Made by a program: the position numbers and the translations under genes
From: Bacteroidales bacterium
GTDB lineage: Bacteria > Bacteroidota > Bacteroidia > Bacteroidales > Marinilabiliaceae
Direction of reading: 5' to 3'
Assembly (NCBI GenBank): GCA_017417385.1
Contig: JAFPZF010000023.1
Coordinates: 1-49,279 of the forward strand
DNA: 49,279 nucleotides
In this document: one piece after another, positions 43,555 to 49,279 of the stretch
Layout: the number at the start of each line of letters is the position of its first letter
Position numbering within the stretch: the stretch's first letter is position 1
The notes under the pieces: model-generated
Databases searched by the model: none
What the model was told of the DNA's origin: nothing
What the model saw: the letters and a program-made list of their open reading frames with translations, nothing else

Positions 43555-44181
43555 TTATCTCTTCTCATACTTCAAGGAGCACTTGATTGAGAACAAGGCA
43601 TCACGCCAAAGATGCTCCTCGGACAAACGATAAGACAACGTCAGCACATACTTGTCGTGACCTTCAAAGAACGTCAGCATCTGGACACTCACGTCGCCAT
43701 TCAATCCGCTTCTAACGAAGCCACAGAACAGACAGGGCTTATCCTGAAAGAACGCGACTGACATTTCAATCTTCTTGAGTTTCCACCAGCGCTCTATTTC
43801 CTCCTTCTGCGCCTGCTTGAGGTAATACATCGTCTCATCGTCTTCCCTAAGATTCCTCATTTCTTCATCAGTATAGAAGTCGTCAACGTAAACCCTTTCC
43901 AATATAACCCTGCAATACTTAGACGACGCATCGAGGTACTCTTTACGGTCTTGCGAATTCAGCCCAACAGGCTGGAATACGACCCTTTCATCGCTTAACG
44001 AAACCGCATCTGTAATCTTCGTAGCAATCTTGTTAGCCACGTTCTGATCGCCCCTCAGACTGAGACACTTAGGTACCTTCAAACTCAAGTTGTGGAAACG
44101 ATATTCGACATAAGAATCCTCAGCATTAGCAACGCCAACAAACACACATAGCGCCGCCAACAATAACAACACATTCTTCAT
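43555..44181 (-). CDS. small secreted protein of unknown function
   Basis: 208 residues with a clear signal peptide (MKNVLLLLAALCVFVGVANAE). The mature part is mixed alpha/beta (VEYRFHNLSLKVPKCLSLRG; ISYRLSEEHLWRDALFSIKCSLKYEK-like end). I recognise no family. Its promoter carries the same 25-base upstream box, at the same distance, as the promoter of the C10 peptidase operon, so it may share that operon's regulation. Confidence 0.7.
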   Translation of the reverse strand: MKNVLLLLAALCVFVGVANAEDSYVEYRFHNLSLKVPKCLSLRGDQNVANKIATKITDAVSLSDERVVFQPVGLNSQDRKEYLDASSKYCRVILERVYVDDFYTDEEMRNLREDDETMYYLKQAQKEEIERWWKLKKIEMSVAFFQDKPCLFCGFVRSGLNGDVSVQMLTFFEGHDKYVLTLSYRLSEEHLWRDALFSIKCSLKYEKR

Positions 44182-44208
44182 ATCCTTAGTGTTTTAGATT
44201 GTTATACA

Positions 44209-44256
44209 CAAAGCTAAGGAAAAGGGGGAATGGATTCATTCTTTGCAAGGCTTGCA
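44209..44256 (-). promoter_or_regulatory. promoter with 25-base palindromic box (copy a)
   Basis: The -7 box TAGCTTTG is at 44209-44216 (minus strand). Fifteen bases upstream lies the box at 44232-44256, which on the minus strand reads TGCAAGCCTTGCAAAG then AATGAATCC and contains the palindrome TTGCAAGcCTTGCAA. The box is identical to that at 47220-47244 and starts 4 bases beyond the C10 peptidase stop codon. Confidence 0.65.
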
Positions 44257-44260
44257 AGGG

Positions 44261-45967
44261 TCAGGGGAGGCGGGAGGGGCCGAGGCAGAGGCGCCAGGGG
44301 GAGCCGTGGAGGCGGGAGAAGACGGCGAGGCCGGAGGCGTTCTTGCCGAAGACGTGAGGGATCTCGTTAGTATTGAAAGTATAGCCGACGCCGTTGTTGA
44401 AGGGGAGGTCGGGGAAGTCGATATTCGAGCCGCTGAGGAGGTTGCCATCCTTGTCGGCACGGCCGATGCAGACGTCGAAGACGCCGTCGGTGCCAGTACG
44501 GTTGACGACGCTCAGATAGAACATGTCGCCCTTCTGCTCGGTGCTCTTGACAGTCAGGCGAGGCTCGTCGATAACGACATCAACGGGATGCTTGTCGGCG
44601 CCGAGCATCAGATGCCACTCGCCGGACTTGGAGACACCGACCTCGCGGCAGACGAAGAAGAGACGGTGGGAGCCAGGGGCGAGGCCAGCCTTGGCGAAGT
44701 CGGAGGGCTCGACAAAGTAGCCGCCAATGAAGAGCGAGGCGAGGCCAAACTTGCGAGCGCGGTGATAGTCAGGACTCTTGATGACCGAGAGCGAGGTGCC
44801 GGACAGCTCGGCGAGGGAGAACTCGAACTCACGGCTGCGGCCGTTATCGTTGCGGACAGTAAAGAACAGCGTGTCGCCACGTTGCTCAGACTGGCTGAGG
44901 GTGAGGGTGGGCTGCGTCGTACGCTTGCCGTCGTCGGGCATGACACCGACGAAGACGCTGAAGTTGCAGAAGACAGAGTTGTCGGCAGTCGCCTGCATCC
45001 TCATATATCCGTCGCAATGACCGCTCCAACCGAGATTAGCATGGAAGAGTCCGAAGGCGTCGCTACCGTCGCAGAGAAAGGCGTGGCCGACAGTACGTTC
45101 GTCGCCAATCGACATGAGGACAGGGCGGGAGGCGTCGAGCTCGCTATGGATAGCGTCCTCGATAGCGGCGGGCAGGAGAGGGCCGTTCATGAGACAGTGC
45201 ATATCGTCGTCGAAGCCGAAGACCGAGACGAGCGCCTCGACGCCATCGTCGGCAGCATGGGAGCCGTAGATACCATAGGACATCCTGACAGCGTTGCCGA
45301 CATAGCGATAGAGGCGAGCGACGGCAAGCTCCGAGTCGCGTGAGGAAGTCTTGTTATGAGGGTATTCAGGCTTCATCTTGGCGAAGTCGAAGCGGAGGGA
45401 AGGGAGTGCGGCGTGGAAATGCTGGTCGTCGCCAACATATTTCGGGACGGAGACAGCCTTGGTCGGGAAGCGGTAGTAGTAGAGCAGTTGGGAGATAGCG
45501 GCGGCGAGGCAACCCGTCGGGATGTCGATGCCCTCGACGCGCTCGATCTCGGAGGAGAAGGGGCGATCCTGTCCCCAGCGGGACTTAATGAGAGGCGTGA
45601 CGGGTGTGAAGTGCTTCTCGGAGGGAGGCGTGAGGACCTTAGAGTCAGCAATCTGGCGGGCGTACTCCATAGTAAAAATCTGGAAGCTCATAGAGTCGAG
45701 GGCGAACTCACCCTCGGCACGATAGGCGAGGACGGGGCGGCCACGACGGTCGGCGGCGACCATGACCCAGCCTTCGCCGTCGCCACGGTCGTAGACGTGG
45801 ATAAGACCGCCGTAGGGACGGGCAGAGAGCGAGAGAGAGGACCCCTCGCCGAAGACGGAGAGGGCTATCATCCGCGTCTCGTCGGCAGACCTCAACTGAG
45901 CGGAGGCGAGGGGGAAGAAGTAGAAGAGGAAGACGATGGAGGCGAGGAATATCGATAGTAGCTTCAT
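44261..45967 (-). CDS. C10-family cysteine peptidase (streptopain-like)
   Basis: 568 residues from ATG 45967 (a TTG 6 bases earlier is in frame). Signal peptide (1-24, PLASAQ), then a propeptide (about 25-125) like the Spi-type inhibitor pro-region. The peptidase domain has DIPTGCLAAAISQLLYYY with nucleophile Cys153, VGHAFLCDG with His295, and FHANLGWSGHCDGYMRM. C10 enzymes are secreted proteases and virulence factors in streptococci and some Bacteroides. A C-terminal beta-rich region (about 335-540) probably assists binding. It follows an uncharacterised membrane protein gene by 6 bases. Confidence 0.88.
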   Translation of the reverse strand: MKLLSIFLASIVFLFYFFPLASAQLRSADETRMIALSVFGEGSSLSLSARPYGGLIHVYDRGDGEGWVMVAADRRGRPVLAYRAEGEFALDSMSFQIFTMEYARQIADSKVLTPPSEKHFTPVTPLIKSRWGQDRPFSSEIERVEGIDIPTGCLAAAISQLLYYYRFPTKAVSVPKYVGDDQHFHAALPSLRFDFAKMKPEYPHNKTSSRDSELAVARLYRYVGNAVRMSYGIYGSHAADDGVEALVSVFGFDDDMHCLMNGPLLPAAIEDAIHSELDASRPVLMSIGDERTVGHAFLCDGSDAFGLFHANLGWSGHCDGYMRMQATADNSVFCNFSVFVGVMPDDGKRTTQPTLTLSQSEQRGDTLFFTVRNDNGRSREFEFSLAELSGTSLSVIKSPDYHRARKFGLASLFIGGYFVEPSDFAKAGLAPGSHRLFFVCREVGVSKSGEWHLMLGADKHPVDVVIDEPRLTVKSTEQKGDMFYLSVVNRTGTDGVFDVCIGRADKDGNLLSGSNIDFPDLPFNNGVGYTFNTNEIPHVFGKNASGLAVFSRLHGSPWRLCLGPSRLP

Positions 45968-45973
45968 GGACAA

Positions 45974-47134
45974 TCAGATAGATAGTTCACAAGTCAGCAA
46001 GTTGCGGTCGAGGGAGATAGACTTAGGGAGGGCGCGGGCGCCACGGACATAGTAGTTGGCGGCGATAGAGTCGTCGACGACCTTGAGGAAGGCCTCGCGG
46101 ATGCGGGCGCACTTCTCGTTGATCGAGTTGTCGGTCGGTGTCGTGAGCCTCTGGACACTCTGCTCGACCTGGATAGGGTCGTTCTCTGGAGATAGGGCGT
46201 TGTAGATCTTGAGCATCTCGTCGCGGTAGCTAGATAAGTCCTTGAAGAGGATGCCTTCAGGGTGACGGAGGAACAAAATCAATACCATTTTAGGCAGGAG
46301 CGTCATTTTAACCTCCTTCTTATAGTCCACGAGGAGGACACGGCCGTCGGTCGTTATGACGAGACGGGAGAGGGGCGGGATGACGTCGGACAGCAAGTCG
46401 TGGAGGACAATGTCGGCGAGCCCCTTAGCCTTGAGGATCTCGATGCGGTCTCGAATCTCCCTAGCAATCTCGAGCGTCTCCTCGTCGAAGTTGGCGTCGG
46501 CGTCGTAGCGGGGCGTGGGCTTCATAGGAGAGGTGTCGGGGCCGTACTTAGAATAGTCAGGAGCAGGGAGGGGGCGACGGCTGTAGCGGATATTCTCGCC
46601 GGAGGAGTTAAAGCGAGGTTCGCCACAGTCGTAGAGGAACCATTTGATACGTTGGGCGAGCGTCTCGTCGATAGCATCGAGGGAGGGCACGAGGACAGAG
46701 AAGACCTCGTCCGCCTTACGGAAAAAGAGACGTGCGCCATCATCTTTGACCTCCAATCTCGTCGTAGGGGAGAGGTAGTCGGCGATATCCAGGGCGTTGA
46801 CCCATTGGAAGCCTCGAGATGCGAGTGCGTCGGAAAGCCGTTGGGCAGTCGGGGTGTCGATAGGCGAGGGGGAGAGAATCATGATAAGAGTCGACTCCTG
46901 CTCCTCGCCATCTTGTGGAGAGAGAGGAGACGGGAGAGAGGCCTCTCGTCGGGCATCGAGGAGAGCGACTTCGTGCTGGCGGCGTTGCAGTTCCGCCTTG
47001 CGCTCGTTCTGGATACGAGCCTTTTCGTCTCGTCGTCTTTTCGCATTGCGGCGACGATATAGCATATATAACGCCAAGGCAGTCAGCGTGATAGCCGACG
47101 CCAGCAGAAATATCGAAAGCATATTGAAGTCCAT
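45974..47134 (-). CDS. membrane-anchored protein of unknown function, Bacteroidota-type C-terminal domain
   Basis: 386 residues. One N-terminal helix (about 6-25) is followed by a basic, probably coiled-coil stretch (RRRNAKRRRDEKARIQNERKAELQRR) and a soluble body. The C-terminal third (LILFLRHPEGILFKDLSSYRDEMLKIY...NSINEKCARIREAFLKVVDDSIAANYYVRG) reads like a winged-helix-type module I have seen only in Bacteroidota hypothetical proteins. It is first in a two-gene operon with the C10 peptidase. A regulatory or secretion-related partner role is a guess from position. Confidence 0.7.
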   Translation of the reverse strand: MDFNMLSIFLLASAITLTALALYMLYRRRNAKRRRDEKARIQNERKAELQRRQHEVALLDARREASLPSPLSPQDGEEQESTLIMILSPSPIDTPTAQRLSDALASRGFQWVNALDIADYLSPTTRLEVKDDGARLFFRKADEVFSVLVPSLDAIDETLAQRIKWFLYDCGEPRFNSSGENIRYSRRPLPAPDYSKYGPDTSPMKPTPRYDADANFDEETLEIAREIRDRIEILKAKGLADIVLHDLLSDVIPPLSRLVITTDGRVLLVDYKKEVKMTLLPKMVLILFLRHPEGILFKDLSSYRDEMLKIYNALSPENDPIQVEQSVQRLTTPTDNSINEKCARIREAFLKVVDDSIAANYYVRGARALPKSISLDRNLLTCELSI

Positions 47135-47196
47135 ACGTGAAATCTCCTTGAAGCGAAGATAGCTTTTTTCTCCTCATGACGAATAGCGTTTACGGG

Positions 47197-47244
47197 CAAA
47201 ATTACGGCATGGGTGAGCAGGATTCATTCTTTGCAAGGCTTGCA
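47197..47244 (-). promoter_or_regulatory. promoter with 25-base palindromic box (copy b)
   Basis: The -7 box TAATTTTG is at 47197-47204 (minus). Exactly 15 bases upstream is the box 47220-47244, identical over 25 bases to 44232-44256. This promoter drives the uncharacterised membrane protein and C10 peptidase genes. Confidence 0.65.
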
Positions 47245-47344
47245 CGCAATGAGGAATGAGGGAAGTGTTTTAAGAGCACAGAGGGCGAGTTGGCGCTCGA
47301 GGAAGTGAGAAAGAAAAGCGCATCGCAGATGCTTATACTCCATG

Positions 47345-47436
47345 GAGCGGGATTAGCTTCGCTGACCTTTCTACCGCTCTGCAATTAGAGCAAGCTCTAT
47401 TGCTCTCGCTTAAACGAAAGGGTGCAAATCCCGCTC
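47345..47436 (+). repeat. foldback repeat B, complete unit
   Basis: 92 bp with nested arms: GAGCGGGATT/AATCCCGCTC outside, ACCTTTC/GAAAGGGT next, and the hairpin TAGAGCAAGCTCTA at the centre, with the block TTGCTCTCGCTTAAACG. It lies at the very end of the AAA-ATPase gene and overlaps its stop codon region. The rest of 47135-47344 holds promoter b and AATGAGGAATGAGG fragments. Confidence 0.65.
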
Positions 47437-48595
47437 AACGGAGAGTGTTAGAGTTCTTGATAGCGCGAGAGACCTCGTTCCAGTCGGCGTCGGCGACAGC
47501 GTTCTCGAATTCGCCAGCGACCTCGGTGTTAGGAATTCGGACCATCTCGGAGTCTGGGTCGTAGGAGAGATAGCCGAGGTGGACGAGCAGAGTCAGCACG
47601 TCGTCGGCAGTCTCGACATTCTTCATATCATTGCGGAAAGAGGTGACCTTGACACGGACGCTTTCGCCGTTGAGCATACGGATGATCTTGTCACGGACGT
47701 TGTCTGCGTCGATCGTGATATAAGTCTCAATAGCCGAGAAGGCGGCAGTATTAGTCCAGTGGCTGCCATAGCGGCCGTCGGAGAGAGACATTATAACAGA
47801 GTAGGGGTTGAAAACAGAAGGTTGGTCGCCGATGATATAGCCGTCGTAGGCGTGCTTCATGAGTGCGAGGTTCATATTGTGCTGTAGGCACAGGCTCTCG
47901 ACCTCGGACTCGACGAAGCCATAGAAAGGGGCGGTCTTAGCAGGACGGACGACGCTATATTCGACGAAGTTGTTGAGTGCAGACTGGGTCTCGACCTTGA
48001 TAATCGGGAGGATGCCCGTCATGTAGACGAGTGAAAATATCTGAGCGCCGGCGTCGGACTTGAACATATTACGGAGGAAGTTGACGTAGGCCGTCTGCGT
48101 GTCGAGGTCGACGTCACGGATTAGCATATCCCATTCGTCGATGATGAGGACGAAACGCTGAGAAGTATGTTCGTATATTTCGACGAGAGCGCTGAAGAGG
48201 TCGGATTTTTGAGAGAGGAAGGGGTAGGTCTTAGCGAGGTCCTCAACAATCTCCTTCTGCGCCTTGGCGAGGATTTCAGTCTTGTCAAAACGGGAGAAGC
48301 GGTTCCAGTCGATGAAGATAGTCGGGAACTTGTTGAGATAGGTCTCGTAATCGGCGGAGCGTGAGATTTGGAGGTCGTCGAAGAGGTAGTGGGAGTCGTC
48401 GGACCTATCGTAGTAGGCATAAATCATCTTGGCAGCCATCGTCTTGCCGAAGCGACGCGGGCGAGAGACGCACACGAAGCGCTGTTCGGAATCGAGACTG
48501 TCGTTGAGAATCTCAATAACGCCGGACTTGTCGACGAAGTTCTTACGCCGGGCGTCGCGGAACAGAAGGTTGCCCCTATCGATGAAAATACCCAT
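47435..48595 (-). CDS. AAA-ATPase-like protein (PF09820 type), missing the usual C-terminal nuclease region
   Basis: 386 residues from ATG 48595, placed just after an exact promoter. The N-terminal ATPase has FVDKSGVIEILNDSL, P-loop region FVCVSRPRRFGKTMAAKMIYAYY and Walker B RFVLIIDEWDML. The mid region YMTGILPIIKVETQSALNNFVEY...FGFVESEVESLC-like sequence is typical of the family. Full-length relatives run beyond 500 residues and end in a PD-(D/E)XK (DUF1703) domain; here the protein stops at AIKNSNTLR, next to a foldback repeat. The truncation may be recent. The family is common in gut Bacteroidales, with no clear function. Confidence 0.82.
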   Translation of the reverse strand: MGIFIDRGNLLFRDARRKNFVDKSGVIEILNDSLDSEQRFVCVSRPRRFGKTMAAKMIYAYYDRSDDSHYLFDDLQISRSADYETYLNKFPTIFIDWNRFSRFDKTEILAKAQKEIVEDLAKTYPFLSQKSDLFSALVEIYEHTSQRFVLIIDEWDMLIRDVDLDTQTAYVNFLRNMFKSDAGAQIFSLVYMTGILPIIKVETQSALNNFVEYSVVRPAKTAPFYGFVESEVESLCLQHNMNLALMKHAYDGYIIGDQPSVFNPYSVIMSLSDGRYGSHWTNTAAFSAIETYITIDADNVRDKIIRMLNGESVRVKVTSFRNDMKNVETADDVLTLLVHLGYLSYDPDSEMVRIPNTEVAGEFENAVADADWNEVSRAIKNSNTLR

Positions 48596-48617
48596 GGTGT
48601 GACCACATAAAACGTAG

Positions 48618-48649
48618 CAAAGATAGACAACGCCCAGCAAGAAAACAAA
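48618..48649 (-). promoter_or_regulatory. promoter of the AAA-ATPase gene
   Basis: Minus-strand TTTG (48646-48649), 20 bases, then TATCTTTG (48618-48625): both Bacteroidota promoter elements at consensus spacing. This sets the start codon at 48595. Confidence 0.7.
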
Positions 48650-48659
48650 AAAAGGCAGA

Positions 48660-48860
48660 GAGCAATTTGCAATTAGGAATTAGGAATGGGCAATGAGCAA
48701 TGAGGAGTTAACATAAGAGGGGGAAGGGCTAATACAAGGCTAAGGCAATGAGGAATGAGGAATGAGGGAACGGGGAGTATTATAAGTCTCACACAGAGGG
48801 CACAGAGAGCACCCAATTAGTAATTATGAACGAGCAATGAACAATGGGCAATGAGGGAGA
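48660..48860 (+). repeat. long dispersed repeat C with AATGAGGAATGAGG arrays
   Basis: Contains TTGCAATTAGGAATTAGG, then TTAACATAAGAGGGG and CTAATACAAGGCTAA, matching 28611-28735 on the other strand, followed by AATGAGGAATGAGGAATGAGG units and CACAGAGGGCACAGAG. No coding capacity is apparent. Confidence 0.65.
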
Positions 48861-48927
48861 AGAAGGTGGAAATTGGACAAGAGAAGGGGAAAAGTATTAT
48901 CTTTACGGCGGTGTAAAAGAAAAGAAC

Positions 48928-49279
48928 ATGGAGACGGGCGAGAGACGAGACCTAGTGAGGTTCGACTGGGTGATGAAGAAGATGCTCAGGAACAAGGCGA
49001 ACTTCGGGATATTGGAGGGCTTCATAGAGGTCTTCCTGGGCACGAAGTGCAAGATAACGGAGATTCTTGAGAGCGAGGGGAATCAGGAATCCGCCGAAGA
49101 CAAGTATACGAGGTCATCTATAAATTGCTTATTTCCGCGTTGCACTTCACGCTTAGAATCCTCATTTACTACAGTAAACTCCGGTTCTAAGCGCTCGCGC
49201 GCCTTGAAAAATCTAATTTCTAGATACCCTCGTAATCATGTATATGTAAAGGCGAAGGATAGCGACGGGGAGTACTTCA
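48928..49279 (+). CDS. Rpn-family PD-(D/E)XK nuclease, partial, carrying an in-frame palindromic insertion
   Basis: The start METGERRDLVRFDW and the next 45 residues match the complete family member at 29595-30596 almost residue for residue up to Asp58-Lys59-Tyr60. A 126-bp palindromic element then follows in frame (42 codons, no stop; TRSSINCLFPRC...), after which the family sequence resumes as NHVYVKAKDSDGEYF, against NRVDIKAKDSDGEYF in the intact copy. The catalytic Asp64 of the intact copy is therefore Tyr here. A TATCTTTA box (48898-48905) in a conserved upstream stretch probably drives it. The gene runs off the window. Confidence 0.85.
   Translation, partial: METGERRDLVRFDWVMKKMLRNKANFGILEGFIEVFLGTKCKITEILESEGNQESAEDKYTRSSINCLFPRCTSRLESSFTTVNSGSKRSRALKNLISRYPRNHVYVKAKDSDGEYF
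49108..49233 (+). repeat. palindromic element A, copy 3 (126 bp, inside a coding gene)
   Basis: Left half ACGAGGTCAT, CTATAAATTGCTTATTT, GCGTTGCACTTCAC, GCTTAGAA, TCCTCATTTAC; right half AGTAAACTCCGG, TTCTAAGC, GCGCGCCTTGAAAAATC, TAATTTCTAGA, TACCCTCGT. Its outer arms ACGAGG/CCTCGT and centre arms GCTTAGAA/TTCTAAGC differ from copy 2 but remain complementary. Confidence 0.88.

Overview
The window looks like a Bacteroidales (Bacteroidota) chromosome segment. The evidence is TAnnTTTG-type -7 promoter boxes, DUF4270 and kelch lipoproteins, LytTR regulation, a C10 (streptopain-like) peptidase, an ABCG-type fused ABC transporter, a tRNA-Glu-rpsT unit, and dispersed foldback repeats between genes. 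All calls are by eye from the sequence and its translations; no database search was run.

Layout. 1-2.3 kb: tail of a PTS EIIC gene, a DUF1016 (YhcG-like) nuclease, then a repeat-rich gap. 2.3-9.2 kb: a secreted GH31 glycosidase and a surface cluster (DUF4270 lipoprotein, outer-membrane beta-barrel, kelch lipoprotein). 9.3-17.7 kb: a tight co-directional run of LytTR sensor kinase, LytTR regulator, MltD-like transglycosylase, outer-membrane protein, PIF1-like helicase with TPR tail, and a TPR protein. 17.7-20 kb: tRNA-Arg(CCT), a secreted-protein gene broken by two compensating frameshifts, a TSCPD protein, rpsT and tRNA-Glu(TTC). 20-28.5 kb: class A acid phosphatase, TMEM43-like protein, mannose-1-phosphate guanylyltransferase, orphan histidine kinase, two glycosyltransferases and MetY. 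28.8-29.4 kb: ribosomal protein L25. 29.5-34.2 kb: an accessory island holding an Rpn/PD-(D/E)XK nuclease, a highly structured non-coding region and a restriction-modification operon (amino-methyltransferase, HNH endonuclease, C5-methyltransferase), flanked by 63-65 bp direct repeats that are themselves terminators. 34.3-43.5 kb: triple-repeat membrane protein, TerB/ABCG transporter, TPR-SpoIIE phosphatase lipoprotein, MORN protein, EamA transporter and FolB. 43.5-49.3 kb: a small secreted protein, a C10 peptidase with an uncharacterised membrane partner, an AAA-ATPase that lacks its usual nuclease tail, and a second Rpn-family gene running off the end.

Most notable signals. (1) A roughly 125-bp palindromic element has three recognisable copies (one enlarged by nested repeats) plus a half copy. 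Its arms differ between copies but stay complementary within each copy. One copy is exactly 126 bp and sits in frame, with no stop codon, inside the Rpn-family gene at the right edge. This resembles the Rickettsia palindromic elements. (2) An identical 25-bp palindrome-bearing box lies exactly 15 nt upstream of the -7 boxes of two separate minus-strand promoters, those of the C10 peptidase operon and the small secreted protein, suggesting a two-promoter regulon. (3) A nested hairpin/terminator region with an alternative pairing precedes the restriction-modification operon. (4) Third-position base choice follows physical strand and position rather than gene direction: the + strand is G-rich at both ends of the window and C-rich from about 9.7 to 36 kb.
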